Shown here: in pieces, positions 42,899 to 52,051 of the stretch
Numbering within the stretch: position 1 is the stretch's first letter
Layout: every line of letters starts with the position of its first letter
Assembly: GCF_013205025.1 (NCBI RefSeq)
Contig: NZ_JABMLE010000003.1
Span: 124,001 to 188,000 of the forward strand
DNA: 64,000 bases
Direction: 5' to 3'
DNA from: Rathayibacter sp. VKM Ac-2857
GTDB taxonomy: Bacteria; Actinomycetota; Actinomycetes; Actinomycetales; Microbacteriaceae
Translations under genes and position numbers: made by a program
The notes under the pieces: model-generated
What the model was told of the DNA's origin: nothing
Database searches by the model: none
The model's input: the letters and a program-made list of their open reading frames with translations, nothing else

Positions 42899-43339
42899 TC
42901 AGTCCCCCGCGGCGCGGGCCTTCTCGTCCTCGCGCCAGCCGGCCTCCTTCTGCAGGTACTCGTTGTCGGCGAAGTCCGCGAAGTCGCTCTCGTCGGTGAC
43001 GCGGCGCACCTCGAGCGTGTTGCCGGGGACGAGCGGGCAGCGCAGCGCCCACTCCTTCGCCTCCTCCTTCGAGGAGACCTGGATGATCCAGAAGCCGTTG
43101 AACAGCTCGTGCGTCTCGCCGTAGGGGCCGTCGGTGATCGCGGCCGGCTCGGAGGAGAAGTCGACCACGAACCCGGAGGTCGCGACGTCGTCGGAGAGGC
43201 CCTCGCCCGCGAGCAGGACGCCCGCGGTGATCATCGCCTCGTTGTACTGCCCCATCCGAGTGATGATCTCGTCGAACGGGATCGCCTCGTAGGCGGCCTT
43301 GGCGGCGTCGGTCGCGCGCATGATCAGCATGTACTTCAC
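42899..43339 (-). CDS. DGPF/YCII-family protein, ECF42 partner
   Basis: A 146-residue YCII-related protein. VKYMLIMRATDAAKAAYEAIP begins the fold and ITDGPYGETHELFNGFWIIQVSS carries the DGPF motif as DGPY. GTG at 43339 has AGGAG six bases upstream and is preferred over an in-frame ATG 28 codons earlier. It is the first gene of a two-gene operon with the sigma factor and is a likely target of it. Biochemical function of DGPF proteins is not settled. Confidence 0.9.
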   Translation of the reverse strand: MKYMLIMRATDAAKAAYEAIPFDEIITRMGQYNEAMITAGVLLAGEGLSDDVATSGFVVDFSSEPAAITDGPYGETHELFNGFWIIQVSSKEEAKEWALRCPLVPGNTLEVRRVTDESDFADFADNEYLQKEAGWREDEKARAAGD

Positions 43340-43825
43340 GGTGTTCTCCTCGAGAGTCGCGGGCGCTGTCTGCGCCCTCCTACTATCGCGTCGAACGGCG
43401 CCCCCCGATATCGACACCCCCACCGAGAAGAATCGGAATCATGCCGGTCGGCGTCTCGGTGGTGAGCGAAAGGACCCGCGGCGGCCCGTTCATGCTGGTC
43501 GAGTAGCCCCGAAGGGGCGTGTCGGCACCATGCTGGTCGAGTAGCCCAGCAGGGGCGCTTCAGCATCATGCTGGTCGAGTAGCCCCGCAGGGGCGTATCG
43601 AGACCCGCCGTCACCAGCAGGGCGGGTCTGCAGACTCGACTTCTGACGCAGGTGGATCTCGATACGCCCGCTCCGCGAGCTACTCGATCACCATGGACCG
43701 TCGGCGCGCCTGCCGCCGGCCGAGCAGCCCAGCAGGGGCGCTTCGGCATCATGCTGGTCGAGTAGCCCCGCAGGGGCGTATCGAGACCCACCCACCCAGC
43801 ACGCCGACCCGCCGCCCCCGCAGCC
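43340..43825. repeat. Palindromic repeat cluster D (six copies, one composite element)
   Basis: No gene is seen. Copies: minus forms 43491-43524, 43529-43558 and 43567-43605, plus form 43654-43695, partial minus 43718-43741, and minus 43750-43788. 43567-43695 is a composite element whose spacer 20-mer at 43617-43636 is identical to that at 34276-34295. Confidence 0.85.
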
Positions 43826-44209
43826 CTACTTCCGCCCGCGCGCCGCCCGCTTCGCCGCGTTGAACGCGATCGCCGCGCGCACGAGCCCCGCGAGCGCCTC
43901 CTCCTGGATCGCGTCGCCCTCGGCGAACTCCACCGAGCGGCGCTGGTTCCCGCCGAGCTCCCCGTTGAAGATCCCGGCCGGATCCTCGAGCGACGCCCCG
44001 TACAGGAAGCCCAGCTTCACCTTCTTCTGGAAGATGTTGCCGACCACGAGGATGCCGTCGAGCTCCCAGACCGGCGCCCCCCTCCACTTCCACTCCTCGA
44101 CGATGCCCGGATCGACGCCGAGGACGATCCGCCGCGCCTCGGCGAGCAGTTCCCCCCGCCAGTCGGGATGCTTCGCGATCAGGCCGTCGATCTCCTCGCC
44201 GGGCGTCAC
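43826..44209 (-). CDS. DUF1801-type protein, second copy
   Basis: A 127-residue protein with the DUF1801 core VDPGIVEEWKWRGAPVWELDGILVVGNIFQKKVKLGFLYGASLEDPAGIFNG. GTG at 44209 overlaps the mtnN stop by four bases, so it is the last gene of a luxS-mtnN-DUF1801 operon. It differs clearly from the DUF1801 protein at 27.8 kb. Function unknown. Confidence 0.85.
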   Translation of the reverse strand: MTPGEEIDGLIAKHPDWRGELLAEARRIVLGVDPGIVEEWKWRGAPVWELDGILVVGNIFQKKVKLGFLYGASLEDPAGIFNGELGGNQRRSVEFAEGDAIQEEALAGLVRAAIAFNAAKRAARGRK

Positions 44210-44922
44210 GCGGTCACGCCGGCGGGCACCGCGTCGAGCAGCGCCCGCACCACCGCGGCCGAGCGATCGGCCGCGTCGTCGACGTGCGCCTCGAACGAGC
44301 CCGGCTCGCAGAGGTCCGAGATGCCGCGCACCGACACGAACGGCAGCCCGTGCACGAAGGCGGTCTGCGCGAGCGAGACCGACTCCATGTCGGTCGCCAG
44401 CGCCCTGTCGTAGAGGCCGCGCACCCGCGCGACGTGATCACCGGACACGAAGACGTCCCCGGAGACGATCAGCCCGCGCCGCACCGTGATCCCGCCGCCG
44501 TCCGGCAGCGACGCCGTGAGCTCCGCGGCGAGCGCCGGCCCGTGCCCCGAGTAGCGCGCCGGCATCCCCGGCACCTGCCCCATCGCGTAGCCGAACGCCT
44601 GCGCGTCCGCGTCGGTCTGCACGTACTCGTCGCCGACGATCACGTCCCCGACGCGCACCTCGGCTCCGAGTCCGCCCGCCGACCCGGCGCTGATCACGAG
44701 CGGCGCACCGCCGACACGGAGGATCGCCGCCGTCAGTCCGCCGGCCGCGTTCACGAGTCCCACGCCGGTGCGCACGAGCAGCACCGGGTGGCCGCCGACC
44801 TCGAGCGACCACTGCAGGGCGTTGCCCACCGCGACCGGCTCCGGGGCGCCGCCCGCCGCCGCGAGGAACGGCTCGGCCTCCTCGTCCATCGCGACGAGGA
44901 CGATCGCCTCGACCGCACTCAC
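44206..44922 (-). CDS. mtnN: 5'-methylthioadenosine/S-adenosylhomocysteine nucleosidase
   Basis: A 238-residue enzyme that releases adenine from MTA, SAH and 5'-deoxyadenosine. [10 protein letters not shown] holds the N-terminal catalytic Glu, [31 protein letters not shown] is the phosphorylase-fold core, and [26 protein letters not shown] holds the purine-binding Met-Glu and the catalytic Asp. GTG at 44922 overlaps the luxS stop. With LuxS it makes the two steps of SAH recycling to homocysteine, adenine and DPD (the AI-2 precursor). Confidence 0.92.
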   Translation of the reverse strand: MSAVEAIVLVAMDEEAEPFLAAAGGAPEPVAVGNALQWSLEVGGHPVLLVRTGVGLVNAAGGLTAAILRVGGAPLVISAGSAGGLGAEVRVGDVIVGDEYVQTDADAQAFGYAMGQVPGMPARYSGHGPALAAELTASLPDGGGITVRRGLIVSGDVFVSGDHVARVRGLYDRALATDMESVSLAQTAFVHGLPFVSVRGISDLCEPGSFEAHVDDAADRSAAVVRALLDAVPAGVTA

Positions 44923-45386
44923 GCGGTGACCTGCTCCCACTGGTCGCGCTGCGCGAGGAACGTGCGCGCCGCGTCCTGGGCGCCCTCGAGCGAGTGGTTC
45001 GCCCCCCAGCCGCACTGCGTCTCGTTCGCCGCGGGGACCTCGGTGGCCTCGGTGATGTCGCGGAGGGTCGACTCGACCAGGTCGAGCACCTCGGCGAGCT
45101 CGGGCTCGCCCTGGAGGATCAGGTAGAAGCCGGTCTGGCAGCCCATCGGCGAGAAGTCGACGACGCGGTCGGAGTGGTTGCGCGACTTCTCGGCGAACAG
45201 GTGCTCGAGCGAGTGCACGGTCGGCATCTCGAGGTGGCCGCGGTTGGGCTGGGTGAAGCGCACGTCGTACTTGACGAGGTGGTCCCCGGCCGGGAGCGTC
45301 TTCGCATCGGCCAGGCGCACGTAGGGCGCGGCGACGGTGCGGTGATCGAGGTTGAACGACTCGACGTTCATGCGCGGCTGATCCAC
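44919..45386 (-). CDS. luxS: S-ribosylhomocysteine lyase LuxS
   Basis: A 155-residue metalloenzyme that cleaves S-ribosylhomocysteine to homocysteine and DPD, the AI-2 precursor. Metal ligands His58 and His62 with Glu61 are in HSLEH, Cys83 lies in PMGCQTGFY and Cys125 in [18 protein letters not shown] at 45386 has AAGGAG six bases upstream, so I preferred it to an ATG ten codons earlier; the resulting length matches the family. It is the first gene of an operon with mtnN and DUF1801. Confidence 0.95.
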   Translation of the reverse strand: MDQPRMNVESFNLDHRTVAAPYVRLADAKTLPAGDHLVKYDVRFTQPNRGHLEMPTVHSLEHLFAEKSRNHSDRVVDFSPMGCQTGFYLILQGEPELAEVLDLVESTLRDITEATEVPAANETQCGWGANHSLEGAQDAARTFLAQRDQWEQVTA

Positions 45387-45706
45387 GGTGGTCTCCTTCT
45401 CCTGGGGTCCCTCCATTGTCCCCCCGCTCAGCAGGCGCGTCGGGATCCGCAGCCCCGCCGTGCTGACGGTGGGCGGGTCTACTTGGAAGAGACGCTCGCA
45501 GACATGCTGGTCGAGTAGCCCCGTAGGGGCGTATCGAGACCCACCACCGCATGAACGTCGGCCTCTTCCCCGCCCCGCGGTGGTGCCGGAGGCGCCCTCT
45601 CCGCTCGATACGCCCCTGCGGGCTACTCGACCAGCATGCAATCGCCCTCAGCTGCCGTCCTCCAGCGCCCGAGCGGCTGCATGCTGATCGAGCAGCCCCG
45701 CAGCGC
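45387..45706. repeat. Palindromic repeat cluster E between luxS and the RHH gene
   Basis: No other gene is seen. Copies: minus form 45503-45541, plus form 45602-45639 and a truncated double minus form 45680-45720. The last copy supplies the ATG of the downstream ribbon-helix-helix ORF. Confidence 0.8.
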
Positions 45707-45904
45707 ATGCTGATCGAGTACGACGCCGTCATCATCGCCAGGGGCCGCCCGCAGCTCGACGGCGGGGAGCCCGCCGGCCCGGTGTGGAAGGTCCGCTCGA
45801 CCAGAGGACTGGACCAGAAGGTGAGCCGGCTCGCGAAGAGCCGCGGCGTCAGCAAGTCGCAGATCCTCCGCGAGGCCGCTGCGGCCTACGTCGAGGCGTC
45901 CTGA
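45707..45904 (+). CDS. Small ribbon-helix-helix (CopG-like) protein
   Basis: A 65-residue ORF whose C-terminal half reads WKVRSTRGLDQKVSRLAKSRGVSKSQILREAAAAYVEAS, a ribbon-helix-helix DNA-binding domain like those of antitoxins and small repressors. If ATG 45707 is the start, its first codons (MLIEY) lie in a palindromic repeat copy. GTG at 45782 with GGGGAG upstream is an alternative start. No toxin gene is adjacent. Its stop is 25 bp from the convergent kdpE stop. Confidence 0.6.
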   Translation: MLIEYDAVIIARGRPQLDGGEPAGPVWKVRSTRGLDQKVSRLAKSRGVSKSQILREAAAAYVEAS

Positions 45905-45929
45905 TCCGCCCCCGCCACCGCCGGCACCA

Positions 45930-46622
45930 CTAGCGCGCCGGCGCGTCCTCGCCCGGCACGAAGCGGTAGCCCATGCCCGCCTCGGTCAGCAGGAAGCGCG
46001 GGTGCGCGGGGTCGGGCTCGAGCTTCTTGCGCAGCTGCGCCAGGTAGAGGCGGAGGTAGCCGGTGTCGGTCACGTGCGCCGGTCCCCAGATCTCGTCGAG
46101 CAGCGAGCGCCGGGTGACCAGCTTCCCCGCGTTGCGCACCAGGATCTCGAGCACCTGCCACTCCGTCGGCGTCAGCCGCACCGAGGCGCCGTCGCGCGTC
46201 GCGCTCTTCGCGACCAGATCCACGGTCACGTCGCCGATCACCACCAGCGGCTCGCCCTCGGCCGGCTGCACGCGCCGCGAGAGCGCCCGGATCCGCGCGA
46301 GCACCTCGTCCATCGAGAACGGCTTGGTCACGTAGTCGTCCGCGCCGGCGTCGAGGGCGCCCACCTTGTCCGCCGAGCCCGTCCGCCCCGACACCACGAG
46401 CACCGGCGCGCTCGTCCAGCCGCGCAGGGCGTGGATCACCTCGATCCCGTCGAGCCGCGGCATGCCCAGGTCGATCATGTAGAGGTCCGGCCGCTCGTCG
46501 ATCGCGCGGTTGATCGCCTCGGTCCCGTCGCCCGCGGTGACCACGTCGTAGCCGCGCGCGGTCAGCGTGATCCGCAGCGCGCGCAGGATCTGCGGGTCGT
46601 CGTCGGCGATCAGGATCTTCAT
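45930..46622 (-). CDS. kdpE: Response regulator KdpE
   Basis: A 230-residue OmpR-family regulator. The receiver starts MKILIADDDPQILRALRITL with the phosphoacceptor Asp51 in MIDLGMPRLDG and Lys in YVTKPFS. The winged-helix effector ends LRLYLAQLRKKLEPDPAHPRFLLTEAGMGYRF. ATG overlaps the kdpD stop (ATGA). It activates the kdp operon, probably through the tandem CGTGAGG repeat upstream of the first gene. Confidence 0.95.
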   Translation of the reverse strand: MKILIADDDPQILRALRITLTARGYDVVTAGDGTEAINRAIDERPDLYMIDLGMPRLDGIEVIHALRGWTSAPVLVVSGRTGSADKVGALDAGADDYVTKPFSMDEVLARIRALSRRVQPAEGEPLVVIGDVTVDLVAKSATRDGASVRLTPTEWQVLEILVRNAGKLVTRRSLLDEIWGPAHVTDTGYLRLYLAQLRKKLEPDPAHPRFLLTEAGMGYRFVPGEDAPAR

Positions 46623-49153
46623 GCGGCTCCTCCGGAGGCGTCGGTCTGCGCGGCCCGGGTCCCGGCGGCGTCGGTCCCGGCGGCCGCCACCACCGGCAGC
46701 GTCACCACCATCGTCAGCCCGCCGCCCGGGGTGTCCTCGGTCTCCAGCGTCCCGCCCATCCCCTCGGTGAACCCCTTCGACAGCGCCAGGCCCAGCCCCA
46801 GCCCGGTCGTGTTGTCGTCGTCGCCGAGGCGCTGAAACGGCACGAAGATCTCCTCCCGGCGCTCGGGAGCGACCCCGGGGCCGTGGTCGACGATCCGGAT
46901 CTGCGCCGTCCCGCCGAACACGCTGGTCGAGACGCGCACCCGGGTCCCGGACGGCGCGTAGCGCACCGCGTTCGCCAGCAGGTTCACCACGACCCGCTGC
47001 AGCAGCACTCCGTCGGCGAGCAGCTCCGGGCCGTCCAGGTCCAGGTCGAGGTCGACCTCGCCCGGCCCGAGCCCCAGCTCGTCGAGCGCGGGCAGCACGA
47101 CGTCGGCCGCGTCGAGCGGAGCCAGCGACACGGCGAGCGCCCCCGCCTCGAGCCGGGTCACGTCGAGCAGATCGGTGACCAGCGCGCCCAGAGTGGTCAG
47201 GCTCTCGTCCGCGGTCGCGAGCAGCTCCGCCCGGTCGCGGTCGCTCCACTCGACGTCGCGCGAGCGCAGCCCCGAGACGGCGGCGGTCGCGGCCGCCAGC
47301 GGCCGGCGCAGGTCGTGGCTGACCGCCGAGAGCAGCGCGCTGCGCACCCGGTCGGTCTCCGCCAGCGGAGCCAGCGAGCTCGCCGTCTCGCTCAGCGCCG
47401 CGTTCTCCAGGACGGAGTCCAGCTGCGCGGCCACCACCTGCAGCAGGCGCCGCTCGCTGCCCTCGAGCTCGCGGCCGTGCAGCTCCAGCTCCGCGTGGGC
47501 GCCGACCGGGATCCGCACCGGCTCCCCGTCGGGCCGCGGCTCGCCGTCGGCCGCGACGACAGCGCCGTCGCGCACCAGCCGCACGCCGGTCAGACCGAAC
47601 GCCTCGCGCGAGCGCTCCAGGATCGCCTGCAGCGCCCCCTGCCCGCGGATCACCCCGCCGGCGATGGTCGCGAGCAGCTCCGCCTCCGCCCCCGACCGCT
47701 TCGCCGCCCGCGAGCGCCGCGCCGCGCGGTCCACCACCGCGCTCACCAGCGCGGCGTTCAGCACGTAGAGCACGAGCGCCAGCGCGTGCAGCGGCTCGTC
47801 GACGGTGATCGTGTAGAGCGGATCGACGAAGAAGTAGTCGAGGGTCAGCCCCGAGAGCACGGCCGCGAACAGCGCCGGCCAGAGCCCGCCGACCAGCGCG
47901 ACGAGCACCACGAGCAGCTGGTACGAGAGCACGTCGCTCGTGATCGACTCGTCGCTGCGCAGGCTCGAGAGCAGCCAGGTGACCAGCGGCCCGCCCACCA
48001 GCGCGAGCGCCGTTCCGAGGACCCGGCGCCGCAGGGTCAGCGCGCCGTCCAGCCGCGGCAGCACCGCCGTCCGCCCGGCCGCCGAGTGGTTGACGATGTG
48101 GACGTCGATGTTGCCCGACTCGCGGATCACCGTCGCCCCGATCCCCGGGGTGAGCGCCGCGGCGAGGCGGCTGCGCCGGCTCACGCCGAGCACCAGCTGC
48201 GTGGCGTTCACCGAGCGGGCGAACTCGACGAGCGTCCGCGGCACGTCCTCGCCGACCACCTGGTGATAGCTCCCGCCGAGCGACTCGACCAGTGCGCGCT
48301 GCGCCTCGAGCACCTGCGGCCGCGGCGTGCGCAGCCCGTCGGGCGTCACCACGTGCACGGCCAGCAGGTCACCGGCGGAGGCGCGTGCGGCGATCCGCGC
48401 ACCGCGGCGGAGCAGCGTCTCCCCCTCCGACCCGCCGGTGAGCGTCACGACGACCCGCTCGCGGGCCTCCCAGGTGCTGTCGATCCCGTGCTCGCCGCGG
48501 TAGTCGCGCAGTGCGCTGTCGACCTCGTCGGCGAGCCACAGCAGAGCGAGCTCGCGCAGCGCGGTGAGGTTGCCGAGGCGGAAGTAGTTCGAGAGCGCGG
48601 CGTCGATCCGCTCCGGCGGGTAGACCCGGCCGTCGGCGAGACGGTCGCGCAGGGCCTGCGGGGCGAGGTCGACGACCTCGATCTGGTCGGCGGCGCGCAG
48701 CACGGCGTCGGGGATCGTCTCGCGCTGCGGCGCCCCGGTGATCGCCTGCACGACGTCGTTGAGCGAGGCGATGTGCTGGATGTTGACCGTCGAGAAGACC
48801 GTGATCCCGGCGTCGAGGAGCGCCGTCACGTCCTCCCAGCGCTTCTCGTGCCGCGAGCCGGGCGCGTTGGTGTGCGCGAGCTCGTCGACGAGCGCGACGT
48901 CGGGCCGGCGGGCGAGCACCGCCTCCAGGTCCATCTCCTCGAGCCGCACGCCGCGGTGCTCGACCGCGCGCCGCGGCACCACCTCGAGCCCCTCGACCAT
49001 CGCGGCGGTGGCGGCGCGGCCGTGCGTCTCGACGACGGCGACGACGACGTCACGGCCCTCGGCGGCGAGCCGGCGGCCCTCCTCGAGCATCGTGTAGGTC
49101 TTGCCGACGCCGGGCGCGGCCCCGAGCAGCACGCGCAGGCGGCCCTTCGTCAT
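46619..49153 (-). CDS. kdpD: Sensor histidine kinase KdpD
   Basis: An 844-residue K+ sensor. The N-terminal KdpD domain has Walker A GAAPGVGKT (11-19) and DELAHTNAPGSRHEKRW, a USP-like domain follows (about 235-360), then four close transmembrane helices (about 385-480), a GAF-like region, the HisKA domain with phosphoacceptor His613 in VSHDLRRPL and an HATPase with LLANAVRYAPSG and DHGPGVAPERREEIFVPF. The ATG at 49153 follows a 112-bp gap from kdpC that holds a second-family repeat copy. Confidence 0.95.
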   Translation of the reverse strand: MTKGRLRVLLGAAPGVGKTYTMLEEGRRLAAEGRDVVVAVVETHGRAATAAMVEGLEVVPRRAVEHRGVRLEEMDLEAVLARRPDVALVDELAHTNAPGSRHEKRWEDVTALLDAGITVFSTVNIQHIASLNDVVQAITGAPQRETIPDAVLRAADQIEVVDLAPQALRDRLADGRVYPPERIDAALSNYFRLGNLTALRELALLWLADEVDSALRDYRGEHGIDSTWEARERVVVTLTGGSEGETLLRRGARIAARASAGDLLAVHVVTPDGLRTPRPQVLEAQRALVESLGGSYHQVVGEDVPRTLVEFARSVNATQLVLGVSRRSRLAAALTPGIGATVIRESGNIDVHIVNHSAAGRTAVLPRLDGALTLRRRVLGTALALVGGPLVTWLLSSLRSDESITSDVLSYQLLVVLVALVGGLWPALFAAVLSGLTLDYFFVDPLYTITVDEPLHALALVLYVLNAALVSAVVDRAARRSRAAKRSGAEAELLATIAGGVIRGQGALQAILERSREAFGLTGVRLVRDGAVVAADGEPRPDGEPVRIPVGAHAELELHGRELEGSERRLLQVVAAQLDSVLENAALSETASSLAPLAETDRVRSALLSAVSHDLRRPLAAATAAVSGLRSRDVEWSDRDRAELLATADESLTTLGALVTDLLDVTRLEAGALAVSLAPLDAADVVLPALDELGLGPGEVDLDLDLDGPELLADGVLLQRVVVNLLANAVRYAPSGTRVRVSTSVFGGTAQIRIVDHGPGVAPERREEIFVPFQRLGDDDNTTGLGLGLALSKGFTEGMGGTLETEDTPGGGLTMVVTLPVVAAAGTDAAGTRAAQTDASGGAA

Positions 49154-49170
49154 GCTCCGGCCCCCACCCT

Positions 49171-49245
49171 CGGCTCGCGAGATCCGCTCCGGCTCGCGCG
49201 ATCGCGGCGTTCCGGCGAGCCGAGGGTGATTCTACGAGCCCGAGG
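49171..49245. repeat. Palindromic repeat, second family, copy B, inside the kdp operon
   Basis: The 16-mer ATCCGCTCCGGCTCGC (49182-49197) is the exact reverse complement of 1526-1541, and further CGAGCCGAGG-type arms follow. It fills the 112-bp kdpC-kdpD gap and may reduce read-through from the transporter genes into the kinase genes. Confidence 0.6.
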
Positions 49246-49265
49246 TGCACCCGGAGCCGCGCCGG

Positions 49266-49868
49266 TCACAGCCGCGCGAGCGCGAGGTTGAGCTCGAGCA
49301 CGTTCACCGTCTCCTCGCCGAGGACGCCGAGGTCGCGCCCCTGCACCGCCCCGTCGACGAGCGCGCGCACGCTCGCCTCCGGCAGGCCCCTGGCCGCAGC
49401 GACCCGCGCGACCTGCAGCTCGGCGTAGGCCGGGCTGATCTGCGGGTCGAGCCCCGAGGCGGAGGCGGTGAGCGCGTCGGCCGGCACCGCGGCCGGGTCC
49501 ACGCCGTCGAACGCCGCGATCGCGGCGCGGCGCTCCCGGATCGAGGCGACCAGGTCCTCGTTCGAGGGCCCGAGGTTCGAGCCGCTGGAGGCGCTCGCGT
49601 CGTAGCTGTCGCCGGCGGCGGACGGCCGCGACTGGAACCACTCCGGGAGCGGCTGCCCGTCGGCATCGGTGAAGGACTGGCCGATCAGGCTGGAGCCGAC
49701 GTCGCGGCCGTCGACCGCGAGCATCGAGCCGTTCGCCTGCCGGGGCAGGGCGAGCTGCCCGATCCCGGTGACCACGAGCGGGTAGACGACGCCGAGGGCG
49801 AGGGTGAGCACGATCAGCGCGCGCAGCGCGACGGCGTACTGCCGGAGACCGGAGCGGGGGGAGTTCAT
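49266..49868 (-). CDS. kdpC: Potassium-transporting ATPase subunit C
   Basis: A 200-residue protein with one N-terminal membrane helix (ALRALIVLTLALGVVYPLVVTGI, about 15-37), then ANGSMLAVDGRDVGSSLIGQSF, WFQSRPSAAG and GSNLGPSNEDL, all KdpC signatures. The C-terminal VNVLELNLAL is conserved. It stabilises ATP binding to KdpB. It follows kdpB after 13 bp. Confidence 0.96.
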   Translation of the reverse strand: MNSPRSGLRQYAVALRALIVLTLALGVVYPLVVTGIGQLALPRQANGSMLAVDGRDVGSSLIGQSFTDADGQPLPEWFQSRPSAAGDSYDASASSGSNLGPSNEDLVASIRERRAAIAAFDGVDPAAVPADALTASASGLDPQISPAYAELQVARVAAARGLPEASVRALVDGAVQGRDLGVLGEETVNVLELNLALARL

Positions 49869-49881
49869 CGGTGTCTGCTTT

Positions 49882-52047
49882 CTAGAAGCCGGGGAGGAGG
49901 GAGACGACGAGGTCGACGAGCTTGATCCCGACGAACGGCGCGATCACACCGCCGAGCCCGTAGACGAGGAGGTTGCGGCTGAGGATCCGCGAGGCGCTGA
50001 GCGCGCGGTAGGCGACCCCGCGCAGGGCGAGCGGGATGAGCACCACGATCACCAGCGCGTTGAAGACGATCGCCGAGAGGATCGCCGAGGCCGGCGAGTG
50101 CAGCTGCATCACGTTCAGCACCGCGAGCCCCGGGAAGGCCCCGGCGAACATCGCCGGGATGATCGCGAAGTACTTCGCGAGGTCGTTCGCGATCGAGAAG
50201 GTCGTGAGCGCCCCGCGGGTGATCAGCAGCTGCTTGCCGATCCGCACGATGTCGATCAGCTTGGTCGGGTCGGAGTCGAGGTCGACCATGTTGCCGGCCT
50301 CCTTGGCCGCCGACGTGCCGGTGTTCATCGCCACCCCGACGTCGGCCTGCGCGAGCGCCGGAGCGTCGTTGGTGCCGTCGCCGGTCATCGCGACCAGGTT
50401 CCCGCCCTCCTGCTCGCGGCGGATGTAGGCGAGCTTCTGCTCGGGCGTGGCCTCGGCGAGGTAGTCGTCGACGCCGGCCTCCGCCGCGATCGCCTTCGCG
50501 GTGAGCGGGTTGTCGCCCGTGATCATCACGGTGCGGATGCCCATCGCGCGCAGATCGGCGAAGCGCTCCTTCAGTCCCTCCTTCACCACGTCCTTGAGGT
50601 GCACGACGCCCAGGACCCGCCCGGTCCCGCCGGCGTCCTTCACCGCGACCACCAGCGGCGTCCCCCCGCTCTCGGAGACGCGGTGCACCTGCTCGTCGAG
50701 CTCGGCGGCGATCGTGCTCGCGAGGCGCGCGTCGCTCTCGAGCCAGGCGGTCACGGCCGAGCCGGCGCCCTTGCGGATCATCGACCCGTCGGCCAGGTCG
50801 AGCCCGCTCATCCGCGTCTGAGCGGTGAAGGGCACGATCTCGGCCGAGAGCGCCGCGCTCGCGAGGGCGTCCGGCTGCACTCCCCGGGCCGCGGCGAGGT
50901 CGACGATCGACTTCCCCTCCGGCGTCGGGTCGCTGAGCGAGGAGGACGCGGCGGCGCGGATCAGCTCGTCGGCGGCGGTGCCGTCGATCGCGACGAACTC
51001 CACGGCGCGGCGGTTGCCGTAGGTGATCGTGCCGGTCTTGTCGAGCAGCAGCGTGGTGACGTCGCCCGCGGCCTCGACCGCGCGGCCGGACATCGCGAGC
51101 ACGTTGCGCTGCACGAGCCGGTCCATCCCCGCGATGCCGATCGCCGAGAGCAGCGCGCCGATCGTGGTGGGGATGAGGCAGACCAGGAGCGCGACCAGCA
51201 CCGGCACGCTGACCGGGGCCGCCACGGAGGAGGCGATCGGGTTCAGCGTCAGCGTCACCACGAGGAAGACGATGGAGAGGCTCGCGAGCAGGATGTTCAG
51301 CGCGATCTCGTTCGGCGTCTTCTGCCGCGACGCCCCCTCGACCAGCGCGATCATCCGGTCGACGAAGGTCTCGCCGGGCTTCGAGGTGATCCGCACGACG
51401 ATGCGGTCCGAGAGGACGCGCGTGCCGCCGGTGACGGCGCTGCGGTCGCCGCCGGACTCGCGGACGACGGGCGCCGACTCCCCGGTGATCGCCGACTCGT
51501 CGACGGAGGCGATGCCCCAGACGATGTCGCCGTCGCCGGGCACGAGCTCGCCCGCCTCGACCACCACGTGGTCGCCGAGCTGCAGATCGGCGGAGGAGAT
51601 CTCCTCGATCCGGCTGTGCGCGGCCGATCCGTCGCCCGCGCGGTACTCGGCGAGGCGGCGGGCGGCGGTGCTGGTGCGGGTCTGCCGCAGGCTGTCGGCC
51701 TGCGCCTTGCCCCGCCCCTCGGCGACCGACTCGGCCAGGTTGGCGAAGAGCACGGTCAGCCAGAGCCAGACCGCGATCCCCGCGGTGAAGGAGGGCGGCA
51801 CCGGTGCGCCGCCCGACTCCTGCGCCCCGCCGAGGAACGGCTCGGCGACGGCGAGCGCCGTGGTCAGCGCGGCGCCGACCTCGACGAGGAACATCACGGG
51901 GTTCCGCACCATCAGGCGCGGGTCGAGCTTGCGGAGCGCGCCGGGGAGTGCCGCGGCGACCTGCTCGAGGCCGAAGCCCGAGGCGCCGCGCGGTGGCCGC
52001 TCCGCCTCGGCGGTGGGGCGTGCGGAGGTGTCGAGTGTGCTGGTCAT
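49882..52047 (-). CDS. kdpB: Potassium-transporting P-type ATPase subunit B
   Basis: A 721-residue P-type ATPase. The actuator TGES motif lies in [11 protein letters not shown] (about 184-194). The phosphorylated Asp336 is in [34 protein letters not shown] precedes it in the transmembrane region, and the hinge is [22 protein letters not shown]. It powers K+ uptake by KdpA. It begins 4 bp after the kdpA stop. Confidence 0.97.
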   Translation of the reverse strand: MTSTLDTSARPTAEAERPPRGASGFGLEQVAAALPGALRKLDPRLMVRNPVMFLVEVGAALTTALAVAEPFLGGAQESGGAPVPPSFTAGIAVWLWLTVLFANLAESVAEGRGKAQADSLRQTRTSTAARRLAEYRAGDGSAAHSRIEEISSADLQLGDHVVVEAGELVPGDGDIVWGIASVDESAITGESAPVVRESGGDRSAVTGGTRVLSDRIVVRITSKPGETFVDRMIALVEGASRQKTPNEIALNILLASLSIVFLVVTLTLNPIASSVAAPVSVPVLVALLVCLIPTTIGALLSAIGIAGMDRLVQRNVLAMSGRAVEAAGDVTTLLLDKTGTITYGNRRAVEFVAIDGTAADELIRAAASSSLSDPTPEGKSIVDLAAARGVQPDALASAALSAEIVPFTAQTRMSGLDLADGSMIRKGAGSAVTAWLESDARLASTIAAELDEQVHRVSESGGTPLVVAVKDAGGTGRVLGVVHLKDVVKEGLKERFADLRAMGIRTVMITGDNPLTAKAIAAEAGVDDYLAEATPEQKLAYIRREQEGGNLVAMTGDGTNDAPALAQADVGVAMNTGTSAAKEAGNMVDLDSDPTKLIDIVRIGKQLLITRGALTTFSIANDLAKYFAIIPAMFAGAFPGLAVLNVMQLHSPASAILSAIVFNALVIVVLIPLALRGVAYRALSASRILSRNLLVYGLGGVIAPFVGIKLVDLVVSLLPGF

Positions 52048-52051
52048 GGTG

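Noticed and set aside
45387-45641. N-terminally extended LuxS
   Set aside because: The extra 85 residues are translated repeat and leader sequence; a GTG with AAGGAG at the proper spacing gives the normal family length.
44923-45855. A fused LuxS-MtnN or long antisense product
   Set aside because: The long frame upstream of mtnN is a shadow of luxS and repeat DNA; a GTGA overlap separates the two genes.
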